Of a DNA stretch of 64,000 nucleotides, positions 43,230 to 52,830 are shown piece after piece (the first letter of the stretch is position 1; each line of letters begins with the position of its first letter). The translations under genes and the position numbers were made by a program. The stretch lies in contig NZ_JAJQQP010000007.1 of NCBI RefSeq assembly GCF_028994805.1, positions 17,435 to 81,434 of the forward strand. The letters are read 5' to 3'. Under the pieces are notes generated by a model. That model was given only the letters and a program-made list of their open reading frames with translations, had not been told where the DNA came from and searched no databases. Source of the DNA: Promicromonospora iranensis (GTDB taxonomy: Bacteria > Actinomycetota > Actinomycetes > Actinomycetales > Cellulomonadaceae).

Positions 43230-44846
43230 CTACTCCAGGAAGATCCCGTTGCCCGGCCCGACGGGCAGGTCGGCGAAGAAGAACACCGACAGGACGGCCG
43301 CCCACACCAGCCAGAACGCCACGGTGAAGGGCAGCAGCCGCGCCATCACCGTGCCGAGGCCGGCGCCGGGTTCCCAGCGGCGCAGGAACGTGAGCAGCAC
43401 GATCATGTACGGGTTGAGCGGCGTGATGATCTGTGTGGCCGAGTCGCCGACGCGGAACGCCGCCTGCACGAACCCGGGCTCGTAGCCGATGAGCGCGAAC
43501 ATCGGCACGAACACCGCCGCCATGATGGTCCACAGCGACGAGCCGGAGATGATGAACAGGTTCAGCAGCGAGGCGAGCACGAGGAAGCCGATGATGGCCC
43601 CGTAGCCGGTCAGGCCGCTCGACTCGAGTCCCTCGGCGCCCGCCACGGCGATCCACTGGCCGACGCCGGACCAGTTGAACAGCGCGATGAACTGGCCGAG
43701 CACGAACGCCAGCACCAGGAACCCCGCCATGTCCTTGATGGACTGCTCCAGCAGCCGCGGGATGTCCTTCATCGACGTGATGGCTCTGGTCACCACGCCG
43801 TACACGACCCCGGGCACCAGGAACAGCACGAAGATCACGAAGGTGATCGAACTGAGCAGTGGTGACTCGGGCAGGAACCCGCCGTCCTCGTTGCGCCACG
43901 GTGAGCCGGGCACGAGGAACGCGACCGCGAGCACCGCGGCTACCAGCAGCAGCGCACCGACGGCGAACTGCAGCCCGCGACGCTCGATCGCCGAGAGGTC
44001 CGCCGACTCGACGGCGCCCACGGGCTCTCCCTCAGCGTGGGCCCCCGGCGTGGTCCTGCCGGCATTGGGCACCACCGTGCCGGTGAACCGCGCCTCGTCG
44101 ACAGCAACACCCTGCCGGACCAGGCGTGGCTCCAGGACCTTGTCGATCAGGAACCCGGCGAGCACGGACAGCAGGAACGCCGAGACGACGTTGAAGTACC
44201 AGTTGGACACCGGGTTCACCGGGTCGCCCGGGTTGGGCAGGATCTGCGTCACCGACACGGTGATGCCGGCGAACAGGGCGTCCAGGCTGGTCACGGCGAA
44301 GTTCGTGGAGTAGCCGGCACCAGCGGCGGCGAAGCCGCCGAGCAGGCCCGCCACCGGGTGCCTGCCGGCAGCCTTGAACACCATCGCGGCGAGCGGCGGG
44401 ATGACGATGAAGGCGCTGTCGGACATGACGCTGCCCCCGACCCCCACGAGACCGACGGCGTAGGGCAGCGCCCACCGCGGCGCGGAACCGAAGACCGCCC
44501 GGACGCCCGCGGCGAGGAGGCCCGTCTTCTCCGCCACACCGACCGCGAGCCAGATGGTCAGGACCGTCGTCAGGGGCGGAAAGCCGATGTAGTTGACGCC
44601 GATGTTCTCGGTGAACCAGGTCAGGCCCTCGGGCGTGAACAGGCCCTGGATCTCGGTGACCTCCTCGGCGCCTGGCACCTGCACGGTCACGTCGGCGAGC
44701 GCCATGAACGTCGAGACGAGCGCGATCGCCAGGAAGAGGATGAGGAAGAGCGTGAAGGGCTCGGGCAGCCTGTTGCCGACCCGCTCCACGGCGCCCAGGA
44801 ATCTGTCGGCCCGCGACGGGCGGACGGGCGGTGCTGCGGTGCTCAT
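43230..44846 (-). CDS. abgT: AbgT-family transporter
   Basis: The 538-residue protein has about 12 membrane helices and the AbgT signatures: FLGAVERVGNRLPEPFTLF at the N-terminus, GVGGSVMSDSAFIVIPPL, GFAAAGAGYSTNF, and the C-terminal IITPLNPYMIVLL. AbgT takes up p-aminobenzoyl-glutamate; some members export sulfonamides. ATG 44846 follows AAGGGAGA. It is divergent from an AbgB-like hydrolase, which together form a folate breakdown-product pathway. Confidence 0.92.
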   Translation of the reverse strand: MSTAAPPVRPSRADRFLGAVERVGNRLPEPFTLFLILFLAIALVSTFMALADVTVQVPGAEEVTEIQGLFTPEGLTWFTENIGVNYIGFPPLTTVLTIWLAVGVAEKTGLLAAGVRAVFGSAPRWALPYAVGLVGVGGSVMSDSAFIVIPPLAAMVFKAAGRHPVAGLLGGFAAAGAGYSTNFAVTSLDALFAGITVSVTQILPNPGDPVNPVSNWYFNVVSAFLLSVLAGFLIDKVLEPRLVRQGVAVDEARFTGTVVPNAGRTTPGAHAEGEPVGAVESADLSAIERRGLQFAVGALLLVAAVLAVAFLVPGSPWRNEDGGFLPESPLLSSITFVIFVLFLVPGVVYGVVTRAITSMKDIPRLLEQSIKDMAGFLVLAFVLGQFIALFNWSGVGQWIAVAGAEGLESSGLTGYGAIIGFLVLASLLNLFIISGSSLWTIMAAVFVPMFALIGYEPGFVQAAFRVGDSATQIITPLNPYMIVLLTFLRRWEPGAGLGTVMARLLPFTVAFWLVWAAVLSVFFFADLPVGPGNGIFLE

Positions 44847-44958
44847 GCGGTCTCCCTTGGCTCTGGCGTCGTGGCTCCGGCGTCGGTCGGGCAGCCTAGG
44901 GTCGCAATCTAGAGGGTGATTTTTCGGCCGGGTAACGACCTTCCATACGATGGACCGC

Positions 44959-46329
44959 ATGAGCCGCTCCACCCCGCCCAGCACCGCATACCTGGACCAC
45001 CTGGTCGCCGAGACCGCCGGGCGGCGGGAGGCACTGGCCGGCGCGGCCTCGGTGGGCGGCACCGGCGTCCCCGGCAGACCCGGAGCGGCGCTGACCGACG
45101 GCGGTGCGCCCGCCGACCTGGTCGCCGCCGTCGAGCGGGCGGCCGACCGGCTCGAGCCGGAGCTCGCCGAGATCGTGCGCCGCCTGCACGCCCACCCCGA
45201 GCCGGCCTTCGAGGAGCACCGCAGCGCGGCGACGCTGGTGGAGGTGCTGGCCCGGCACGGTGTCGAGGCTCAGCTCGGCGTGCACGGCGTGCCGACCGCG
45301 TTCCGCGCGGAGGCCGGCGACCCCGCCGGGCCGACCATCGCGATCTGCGCGGAGTACGACGCGCTGCCCGGCATCGGCCACGCGTGCGGCCACAACGTCA
45401 TCGCGGCGTCCGGCGTCGGGGCGTTCCTCGCCCTGCACGAGGTCATGACCTCCGGTGCGGCCCCCGCCGGACGAGTCGTGCTGCTCGGCACGCCCGCTGA
45501 GGAGGGGCACACCGGCAAGGAGGTCCTGGCACGCAACGGAGCCCTGGAGGGGATCGACGCCACGATCATGGTGCACCCGTACGGGCTCGACGTCGCCGAC
45601 CAGGTCTGGCTCGGCCGCCGTCTCCTGACGTGGACCTTCACCGGGCGACCCGCGCACGCCTCCGCCCAGCCGTACATGGGCCGTAACGCCCTCGACGCCG
45701 CCAGCCTCGCCTACCAGGGCATCGGCCTGCTGCGGCAGCAGATGCCGCCGGTGGACCGGGTGCACGCGACGATCGCGGAGGGCGGCACCCGGCCGAGCAT
45801 CATCACGGAGCGCGCGGTCGTGCACCTGTACGCGCGGTCCAAGTACGCCGACACCCTGCGCGACCTGTCGCGCCGCCTGGACGACATCGCGCACGGAGCA
45901 GCGCGCATGACCGGTACCGACGTGGAGATCACCTGGGACGACGGGGCTCATCCGAGCCTGCCGGTACGCACCAACCGGCGGCTCACCGACCGGTGGGTCT
46001 CCGCCCAGCGCCGCCGCGGACGTGATCCGCTGCCTGCCGGCGTGCTGTCCGAGACACTTGCTGCGTCCACCGACTTCGGCAACTTCTCCTTCCGCATTCC
46101 CGGCATCCATCCGCTCGTGCAGGTCTCCGACCCGGACGTCGCTCTGCACACCGCCGAGTTCGCCACCGCCGCGGCGAGCCCCGCGGCGGTGTCCGCGGCG
46201 GTCGACAGTGCGGCCGGCCTCGCGTCGACGGCCCTGGACTATCTGTACGACGCCGACCTGCGTGCCGCCGTTCACACGGAGTTCGCCGAGGAGGGCGGCG
46301 CCGTCGACGTGCCGGCGTACTTCGACTGA
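44959..46329 (+). CDS. abgB: M20-family amidohydrolase, AbgB-like
   Basis: The 456-residue protein shows the M20D metal site: CAEYDALPGIGHACGHN (Asp/His ligands, about residue 133), GTPAEEGHTGK, and a dimerisation domain with GRPAHASAQPYMGRNALDA. AbgB cleaves p-aminobenzoyl-glutamate in complex with AbgA; here there is no second subunit gene, so it may act alone. ATG 44959 has TACGAT 7 nt upstream; an ATG at 44950 overlaps that hexamer and is less likely. It is divergent from abgT. Confidence 0.85.
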   Translation: MSRSTPPSTAYLDHLVAETAGRREALAGAASVGGTGVPGRPGAALTDGGAPADLVAAVERAADRLEPELAEIVRRLHAHPEPAFEEHRSAATLVEVLARHGVEAQLGVHGVPTAFRAEAGDPAGPTIAICAEYDALPGIGHACGHNVIAASGVGAFLALHEVMTSGAAPAGRVVLLGTPAEEGHTGKEVLARNGALEGIDATIMVHPYGLDVADQVWLGRRLLTWTFTGRPAHASAQPYMGRNALDAASLAYQGIGLLRQQMPPVDRVHATIAEGGTRPSIITERAVVHLYARSKYADTLRDLSRRLDDIAHGAARMTGTDVEITWDDGAHPSLPVRTNRRLTDRWVSAQRRRGRDPLPAGVLSETLAASTDFGNFSFRIPGIHPLVQVSDPDVALHTAEFATAAASPAAVSAAVDSAAGLASTALDYLYDADLRAAVHTEFAEEGGAVDVPAYFD

Positions 46330-46403
46330 CGCCGGGGCCGCGCCGGCCAGCGGCCGGCCAAAAAAGGCGGGCCTGATGCGGGAGGCGACCTTATGGTCGG
46401 GCC

Positions 46404-46778
46404 ATGACGACGCCGGAGATCGCCCCCATCGACACCTGGCTCGCCGTCACGCGGGAGGACGGCGAGACCGTGGGCTACCTCGAACCCGTGACCGACGACT
46501 ACTCCGACGTGATCCCGCGCAACCGGCTCGGCCACGCCGTCGGCGAGGTGTGCGACTACCACGTGGCCGAGGAGCTGGTGCTCGACCGTGGCCTGCGGGA
46601 GCTGGCGGAGTACTGGCTGCTCGACGGCGACGGTCCGGAGCTCACGGTCATCGAGTTGTCCCCCGGCGGGGTCGTGCTGCGTGACGCGTTCCTGTCCAAG
46701 TCCCTGGCACCCACCCGGCGGGTGGACGTGCCGTGGCCGGACACGGCGCACCGTCTCCGCCGGGCCCCGGCCAGGTAG
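46404..46778 (+). CDS. Small acidic protein of unknown function
   Basis: The 124-residue soluble protein is acidic in its first half (REDGETVGYLEPVTDDYSDVIPRN) with a beta-rich second half (ELTVIELSPGGVVLRDAF) and a basic C-terminus. No family is recognised. ATG 46404 has TATGGT 6 nt upstream. A strong terminator follows 30 nt after the stop. Confidence 0.75.
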   Translation: MTTPEIAPIDTWLAVTREDGETVGYLEPVTDDYSDVIPRNRLGHAVGEVCDYHVAEELVLDRGLRELAEYWLLDGDGPELTVIELSPGGVVLRDAFLSKSLAPTRRVDVPWPDTAHRLRRAPAR

Positions 46779-46807
46779 GTCCTGGCGACGCAGACGCCTG
46801 GCGAGAC

Positions 46808-46858
46808 AGGACCGGGGCGAGACAGGCCGCAGGTGCGGTCCTGTCTCGCCCCGGTCCT
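46808..46858. terminator. 19-bp hairpin between convergent genes
   Basis: 46808-46826 and 46840-46858 are exact inverted repeats with a 13-nt loop. CGAGACAGG occurs additionally just upstream (46802-46810 region), giving alternative pairings. It separates the unknown gene from the YhgE/Pip gene end. Confidence 0.88.
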
Positions 46859-46880
46859 CCTTCGGGCCGCCTGACGGGGA

Positions 46881-49163
46881 TCAGGCCGTCCGGAGCAGCT
46901 CCCCGACCCGGACCGTGCGCCGTCGCGCGACCACGATCGTCGTCACGGCGAGCCCGGCGAGACCCCACAGGGTGGTCGCCGCGATCGCCGCCCCGACGCC
47001 GCCCACGCCGGACTCGATCAGGCCGACGAGGCCGTCGAGAGCCGAGCCGACCGGAAGGAACGCCGCCAGCCCTTCGAGCACACCCGGCACCGTCGACACC
47101 ACCCCGGTCGCGATGACCAGCACCGCCACCAGCAGGCTGATCCCCCGGCCGACGTGCCCGAGCGCTGCGGCCAGCGCCTGGTTGACCGCGACGAAGGCGA
47201 CCGAGGCCAGTGCGCCGAAGCCCATGGTCGCTGCCCACCCGCCGACGTCGAGGCCCTCGATGCCGGCCAGGACGGCGCCGGTCGCGAGGCCCGTGGCCAG
47301 GCCGATCACCGCCGGGACGGCGAACGTCTCGAGCGTGAGCCGGAGCGCGCCGCGCGTCGACCCGCGAGCGTGCAGCGGGACCGGCGAGAACACGATCATC
47401 AGCGCAAGTGCACCGAGCCAGAGCGCCAGGACCGCAAACATCGGGCCCGTCGCGCCGGTGTCGAGGTCGGTGACCTCTCCGTCGGTCGCGACCGGGTCGG
47501 CCACCACGGAAGCGAGCGACTTGCGCTCCTGCTCCGTGTACGAGGGGATCTCCTCGGTGGCCTGGTCCAGGCCGTCGGACAGGTCCTTCGCGCCGCCGGC
47601 CAGCTCGTCGACGCCGCCGGCGAGGCCGTCCACACCGGTCGCGAGCTGGGTGGTGCCTGCTCCGAGGTCCGTGACCCCTGTGGCCAGACCATCCACGCCG
47701 GTAGCGAGCTGACTGCTGCCTGCCGCCAGCTGGCCGGCCCCACTGGCGATTTCTGCCGCGCCGGACTCAATACCTCCGGCGGCACCGGACAGTTCTCGAG
47801 CGCCCGCGGACAGCTCGGTCACACCGCCAGCAGCCTGATCGGCTCCGGACTCCAGCTCTGCCAGCCCGCCGGAGAGCTGACGGGTGCCCTCTGCCAGCCC
47901 TGATGCACCACCCGAAACCTTTTGTGCGCCGCCGGCGAGACCCGAGATACCTGCCGACAGCCCATAGAGCCCGGTCGGCTCGCTGCTGGGGGATCCCGGG
48001 GCACCGGCAAGGCCGGCCATGCCGGCGGCAAGCTGGTCAAGGTTCCCCTGGTCCGCGCAGATGGCCGCGAAGCCGGGGTTGACCGTACCCAAGGCACACG
48101 ACTGCTTGATGCCGTCGACCAGCTCTTGCACCCCGCCGGACAGTGCGGTCGCGTTCGACGGGAGCGTCTCGACCCTCGTCGCCGTCGTCGCCAGACCCTC
48201 CGCGACGCCCTCAGCACCTGCTGCGAGCTCCTCAGCACCTGCTGCAAGTTCCGCAGCGCCGTCCGCGGACTGACCGGCCCCGTCGGCCAGCCGGCTCACA
48301 CCAGCGGCCGCCTGGTCCGCGCCAGCCGCCCACTGATCCGCGCCGGCCGCCCACTGCCCAGCGCCGGCCGCCAAACTGCTTGCACCATCGCCGACCCCGG
48401 CCACGCCGGCCGCGGTCTGGCGTGCACCGTCGGCCAGCTCCTTGGCGCCCGCGCCCGCCTCGTTCGCACCGTCGGCGAGCTCGTCAGCACCACCGGCCAG
48501 CTCCTCGGCGCCCTTGCCCGCCTCGCTGGCTCCGTCGGCGAGCTGGTCCGCGCCGTCGGCGGCCTTGCCCAGCTCTTCCGAGAGGGTGGAGAAGCCCACG
48601 AGGACGTTGTCCACGTAGGTCTCGGTCAGGGTGCTGCCGAGCACGCCGGTGGCGGTCTGCGCCACCACCTGCGCGAGGGCGTCGTCGAGCACACGACCGT
48701 TGGCCGGTGTCGCGACGTCGATGGTGGCCTGCCGCGCCTTCGCCGGGTCGTCGCCGCCGAAGGAGGTCGCCGCTGCGGAGAAGCCCTCGGGAATGGTGAC
48801 GACGGCGGCGTACGTACCGTCGGCGAGGCCGTCGGCCGCGCCCGCCTCGTCGGTGATCTGCCAGTCGTAGCTCGCGTCGGACGCGGGCACCGCAGCAGCC
48901 TCGCCCGCCTCGGCGTCCGCGGTCTCACCGCCGCTCACCAGGCCCGCGGCGAGCTGACGACCGAGCGGCACGGTCTGGCCGTCGACCTCGACCGGTTCGT
49001 CGAGGTTCACGATCGCCGCCTTGACGGTGTCGAGCCGGTCCTGCGGGTTCCACAGGGCGGAGATCAGCAGCCCCAGGATCATCAGCGGAAGCAGCGCCAC
49101 GGCCACGGCGCGCCACGGGTTGCGGAAGGGCTCGGGCCGGAGCCATCTCGTTGCGGTGCTCAT
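46881..49163 (-). CDS. YhgE/Pip-family membrane protein with long heptad-repeat ectodomain
   Basis: The 760-residue protein has one N-terminal membrane helix (about 15-38), an extracytoplasmic region of about 500 residues built of short Gly/Ala repeats of the form ADGAxxLAxG, and about five C-terminal helices. This is the YhgE/Pip layout (ABC-2-like), known from phage-infection and type VII-linked proteins of Gram-positives. It is translationally coupled (ATGA) behind the MMPL gene, as in other actinobacterial exporter operons, and probably forms one envelope transport system with it. Confidence 0.88.
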   Translation of the reverse strand: MSTATRWLRPEPFRNPWRAVAVALLPLMILGLLISALWNPQDRLDTVKAAIVNLDEPVEVDGQTVPLGRQLAAGLVSGGETADAEAGEAAAVPASDASYDWQITDEAGAADGLADGTYAAVVTIPEGFSAAATSFGGDDPAKARQATIDVATPANGRVLDDALAQVVAQTATGVLGSTLTETYVDNVLVGFSTLSEELGKAADGADQLADGASEAGKGAEELAGGADELADGANEAGAGAKELADGARQTAAGVAGVGDGASSLAAGAGQWAAGADQWAAGADQAAAGVSRLADGAGQSADGAAELAAGAEELAAGAEGVAEGLATTATRVETLPSNATALSGGVQELVDGIKQSCALGTVNPGFAAICADQGNLDQLAAGMAGLAGAPGSPSSEPTGLYGLSAGISGLAGGAQKVSGGASGLAEGTRQLSGGLAELESGADQAAGGVTELSAGARELSGAAGGIESGAAEIASGAGQLAAGSSQLATGVDGLATGVTDLGAGTTQLATGVDGLAGGVDELAGGAKDLSDGLDQATEEIPSYTEQERKSLASVVADPVATDGEVTDLDTGATGPMFAVLALWLGALALMIVFSPVPLHARGSTRGALRLTLETFAVPAVIGLATGLATGAVLAGIEGLDVGGWAATMGFGALASVAFVAVNQALAAALGHVGRGISLLVAVLVIATGVVSTVPGVLEGLAAFLPVGSALDGLVGLIESGVGGVGAAIAATTLWGLAGLAVTTIVVARRRTVRVGELLRTA

Positions 49164-51994
49164 GCTCGCACCTCCTGCTCGGTCACGTCTGTCTGCTGGT
49201 CACGTTCTGTACTGAAGGAGTCGCGGGCACCCGGGGTGACGTCCAGCACCGGGGTGCCGGACGGCGCCAGGTCGGTCGCCGCGAAGCCCGTGGAGCCGAG
49301 CAGCACCGCGATGCCCGCACGCTGTGCGCCGGCCACCGCCTGGGCCAGCTCGGCCCGAGCGGCGAGGTCGCCCACCGTCTCGGTGGCGTCCACGACGAGC
49401 ACCGTCGGCTTGTCGCGCAGTGCCCGGCGAACCGCCTCCGCGGGGTATCCGCCCTCGGCGGCCGAGTCGACGACCGCCACTCGGTGGCGCACCGACGACG
49501 CACGTTCGGGCAGCATGAGCCCGGCTGTCTTCGCCACGCCACCCGTCACGTCGAGCCGGCCGGCAACGGCGAGCAGGAAGGCACTCACCGGCACCGTCGC
49601 GTCACCGTGCACGAGCAGCGTGCCGCCGCCGGGCACCCGGACGCTCACCGGGCCGACGATCCTGCCGGACCGGCCGCTCACCTCCAGGTCCCCGGTGGCC
49701 ACCGCGTCAGTAGCGCCCGGCTCCGGCCAGTCCGTGAGCGACAGCTCCCGGGCCAGGCCCTCTCCCTCGACGTCGAACGACGGCAGCACCCGGTCGAGCC
49801 ACTTCGGCATGTACCAGGCCTTCTCCCCCAGCAGCGCGAGCACAGCCGGGACGAAGACCATGCGCACCACGAAGGCGTCCACGGCCACACCCACGGCGAG
49901 GCCGAGGGCGATCGGCTTGAGGTTCATGTCGCCGTGCGGCACGAACGCCACGAAGACCGCGATCATGATCACCGCCGCGGCGGTGACCACCTTGGCCGAG
50001 CCCTGGAACCCTGTCGTGATCGCGTGCTTGGCGCTGCCGCCGTGGACGTAGTCCTCCCGCATACGAGACACGAGGAACACCTCGTAGTCCATCGCGAGGC
50101 CGAACAGGATGCCCATGAGGACGATCGGCATGAAGCTGATGACCGGTCCGGTGCGGGTCACGTTGAGTGCCTCCGCGAGCACCCCGTGCTCGAACACGAG
50201 CGAGACCACGCCGAACGCGGCACCGACGGAGAACAGGTAGCCGATGGTCGCCTTGATCGGCACGGCGATCGAGCGGAACACCATCGTGAGCAGGATCAGC
50301 GACAGACCGACCACGACGAGGGCGAACGGCAGCAGCGCGTTACCGAGCTTGTCGGACACGTCGATACCGACCGCTGTGAAGCCCGTGACGGAGAGGTCCA
50401 CGCCGTACTCGTCGAGGAAGTGGTCGTGCTGCGCGCGGATCTCGCGCACCAGGTCCTCGGTCTGGGCGGAGGTGGGGCCGCCCTCGGGAACCACCTGGAT
50501 GATGCCGGTGTCCGCGGAGGGGTTGGGCGTCGCGAGGGGGACGTCGGCGACACCCGGAAGGTCCTCGATCTCGGCCCCGATCTCGTTCATGAGCGCCACC
50601 GGGTCGGTGCTGGTCACGATGGACCCGGTCACGATCAGCGGGCCGTTGAAGCCGTCGCCGAAGTGCTCCGAGACGAGGTCGTACGTGACGCGGGCCGGGT
50701 CGTCCTCCTCCATCACACCCGCGTCCGGGAGGGCGAGGCGCAGGTCCAGCGCCGGGAGGCTGAGCGCGCCCATGGCGGCGATGACCAGCACGACGGTCAG
50801 CGCCGGGATCTTGGTCACGGCCCGGACCCAGCCGGTGAAGAAACGGTTCGGCCTCGGCTCGGGCGAGGCCACGGCGGGGACCCGCTCGCGGGTCGCCTCG
50901 GGATCAGCGGCGGCAACCGCCTCGGCGGCCTTGGCCTCCTGGGCCGCGGCCCGCCGGACGCGGCGCGACGGCTTGGGCCGCAGCCGCTCCCCCGCGAACC
51001 CGAGCAGTGCGGGCAGCAGCGTCAGCGACACCAGCACGGTGACACCCACCGTCACCGCCGCCGCCACGCCCATGATCGTGAGGAACGGGATGCCCGCCAC
51101 GCCGAGCCCGACGAGCGCGATCATCACGGTGAGGCCCGCGAACACGACGGCAGATCCCGCCGTCGCGGTGGACCGGGCGATCGACTCGTCCACGGGGATC
51201 CCGGTACCGAGCTGCTCCCGGTGCCGGGACACGATGAACAGCGCGTAGTCGATACCGACCGCCAGCCCGAGCATCACCGCCAGCATCGGCGTGGTCGAGT
51301 TGACCGGCCCGAGGGCGGTCGCGGCGAACAACAGCCCCATGGACGCGCCGACGCCGAGCAGGGCGTTGATCAGCGGCAGACCGGCGGCCACGAGCGAGCC
51401 GAGCGTCAGGACCAGCACCACGAGCGCGACCAGGAGGCCGATGCCCTCGGTGAGCGTCATCTCGGGGAACTTGGAGGAGAAGAGCTGACCGCCCAGCTGC
51501 GCCTCGGCGCCCTCGGGCAGGGCCTGTGCCAGCGCGTCGGCCTCGACGCCCAGCGCATCCTTGGTCTCCTCGGTGATCGAGCCCTGGTCACCGTCGAGCT
51601 GGATCGTGAGGAGCGTGGCGCGCTCGTCGTCCGAGACCGAGGCGGGCATCTGCTCGTCGAACGGCGACGTGACCGCGACGACCTGCGAGACGCCGTCGAT
51701 CGCCTCGACGCCGTCGGTGATGGCGGAGCGCATGGGCTCGTCCTGGATGGACGCCCCCTCGGGCGCGACCACGATCACCTGCGCTGAAGCGCCGCTGACC
51801 TGGGGGAATGTCGATGCCAGGCGGTCAAGAGCCTCCTGGGACTCGGTGCCCGGGATGGACACCTGGTTGTCGAGACCTTGCTGGAGCAGGCCGGCGGCAC
51901 CGCCCACGAGGACGAGCACCACCACCCAGAGAGCCACGACGAGGCGGCGGGCACGGACGGCCCAGCGGCCGAGCGAGTAGAGAACGGAGGACAC
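49160..51994 (-). CDS. MMPL/RND-family exporter with a degenerate ABC-ATPase-like C-terminal domain
   Basis: The 944-residue protein has an MMPL body (about 1-745) with 12 membrane helices in two halves and the paired GxxxDY motif (MLGLAVGIDYALFIVSRHR; MGILFGLAMDYEVFLVSRMR). Residues about 750-944 are extra and cytoplasmic. They read like an ABC ATPase fold (LEVSGRSGRIVGPVSVRVP, FLLAVAGRLDVTGGV, PTVLVVDATE) but lack Walker A. GTG 51994 follows AGGAG. Regulated by the divergent TetR gene with operators in between. Confidence 0.88.
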   Translation of the reverse strand: MSSVLYSLGRWAVRARRLVVALWVVVLVLVGGAAGLLQQGLDNQVSIPGTESQEALDRLASTFPQVSGASAQVIVVAPEGASIQDEPMRSAITDGVEAIDGVSQVVAVTSPFDEQMPASVSDDERATLLTIQLDGDQGSITEETKDALGVEADALAQALPEGAEAQLGGQLFSSKFPEMTLTEGIGLLVALVVLVLTLGSLVAAGLPLINALLGVGASMGLLFAATALGPVNSTTPMLAVMLGLAVGIDYALFIVSRHREQLGTGIPVDESIARSTATAGSAVVFAGLTVMIALVGLGVAGIPFLTIMGVAAAVTVGVTVLVSLTLLPALLGFAGERLRPKPSRRVRRAAAQEAKAAEAVAAADPEATRERVPAVASPEPRPNRFFTGWVRAVTKIPALTVVLVIAAMGALSLPALDLRLALPDAGVMEEDDPARVTYDLVSEHFGDGFNGPLIVTGSIVTSTDPVALMNEIGAEIEDLPGVADVPLATPNPSADTGIIQVVPEGGPTSAQTEDLVREIRAQHDHFLDEYGVDLSVTGFTAVGIDVSDKLGNALLPFALVVVGLSLILLTMVFRSIAVPIKATIGYLFSVGAAFGVVSLVFEHGVLAEALNVTRTGPVISFMPIVLMGILFGLAMDYEVFLVSRMREDYVHGGSAKHAITTGFQGSAKVVTAAAVIMIAVFVAFVPHGDMNLKPIALGLAVGVAVDAFVVRMVFVPAVLALLGEKAWYMPKWLDRVLPSFDVEGEGLARELSLTDWPEPGATDAVATGDLEVSGRSGRIVGPVSVRVPGGGTLLVHGDATVPVSAFLLAVAGRLDVTGGVAKTAGLMLPERASSVRHRVAVVDSAAEGGYPAEAVRRALRDKPTVLVVDATETVGDLAARAELAQAVAGAQRAGIAVLLGSTGFAATDLAPSGTPVLDVTPGARDSFSTERDQQTDVTEQEVRA

Positions 51995-52044
51995 GCACAC
52001 TCCTGGACGAGGCGGGGTACGGCGAGAGACCTACGATGCACCAC

Positions 52045-52090
52045 TGTATCCGATACACGGATGCATCCGATACAAAGATGTATTGATAGA
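52045..52090. promoter_or_regulatory. TetR operators in the MMPL/TetR divergent promoter
   Basis: TGTATCCGATACA (52045-52057) is a perfect dyad around one base. TGCATCCGATACA (52062-52074) is the same with one change, and a weaker TGTATTGATAGA starts at 52079. The starts are exactly 17 bp apart. They lie between the MMPL start (51994) and the TetR start (52120). Confidence 0.75.
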
Positions 52091-52119
52091 CTGGCCACTC
52101 GATACCCCGAGGAGCTTCC

Positions 52120-52815
52120 GTGACTGCTGAGCACACCCCCGACGCCGGCTCCGGGTCGTCCGTCGAGCGTGCGTTCGCCACGGCCCTGACCCCCCGGCGT
52201 GAACGAACCCGCGAGCGCCTGCTCGACGCCGCCTTCACCGTCTTCGCGCACCACGGCATCCACGGTGCGTCGATCGAGGCCGTCTGCGAGGCCGCCGGCT
52301 TCACCCGCGGCGCCTTCTACTCGAACTTCAGCAGCAAGGAGGAGCTGTTCCTCGCGCTCGCCGAGCGGGCCATGCGCCAGCAGCTCGCCTCGCTGGAATC
52401 CATCCGCAAGGATCTGGAGCCCGGCATCGTCCAGGGCGGCTGCATGGATCACGACGCGATCCGCAGCATCCTCGCGGTCGTGGTCACCGACCCAGGGGAC
52501 GCCCGGCAGTGGGCCCTGATGCGTGCGGAGCTGGAGCTGCTCGCGATGCGGGACCCCGCCGTCGGCCGCCCGTTCCTTGCCCAGGAGGAGATGCTGCGCA
52601 CCGAGGTGGGTGCCGCGATCGAGCGGATCCTCAACGACCTCGGCCTGCGGTTCACGGTCGACCAGCGCACGGCGGTCGACCTGCTGCTCAGTGTCTACGA
52701 GTCGTCCGCCCGCAGCGCTGTCGTCGCGAACCCCACGGCAGAGGACGGCGATGCCGCACCCGACACCGCCGTCCTGACCCACCTGGTCAACCTCGTGGTG
52801 GCCCCCGCCGACTGA
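52120..52815 (+). CDS. TetR/AcrR-family regulator of the MMPL-YhgE operon
   Basis: The 231-residue protein has an N-terminal extension of about 25 residues, then a typical TetR helix-turn-helix (RERLLDAAFTVFAHHGIHGAS, FTRGAFYSNFSSKEELFLAL). GTG 52120 follows GAGGAG with 6-nt spacing. Divergent position and the TGTATCCGATACA dyads imply that it represses both itself and the exporter. The inducer would be a substrate of the pump. Confidence 0.9.
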   Translation: MTAEHTPDAGSGSSVERAFATALTPRRERTRERLLDAAFTVFAHHGIHGASIEAVCEAAGFTRGAFYSNFSSKEELFLALAERAMRQQLASLESIRKDLEPGIVQGGCMDHDAIRSILAVVVTDPGDARQWALMRAELELLAMRDPAVGRPFLAQEEMLRTEVGAAIERILNDLGLRFTVDQRTAVDLLLSVYESSARSAVVANPTAEDGDAAPDTAVLTHLVNLVVAPAD

Positions 52816-52830
52816 GCCGGCTCCCGCTCG

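Noticed and set aside
46881..49163. Phage receptor, from the Pip name
   Set aside because: The name comes from lactococcal phage infection; here the operon with an MMPL exporter suggests envelope transport.
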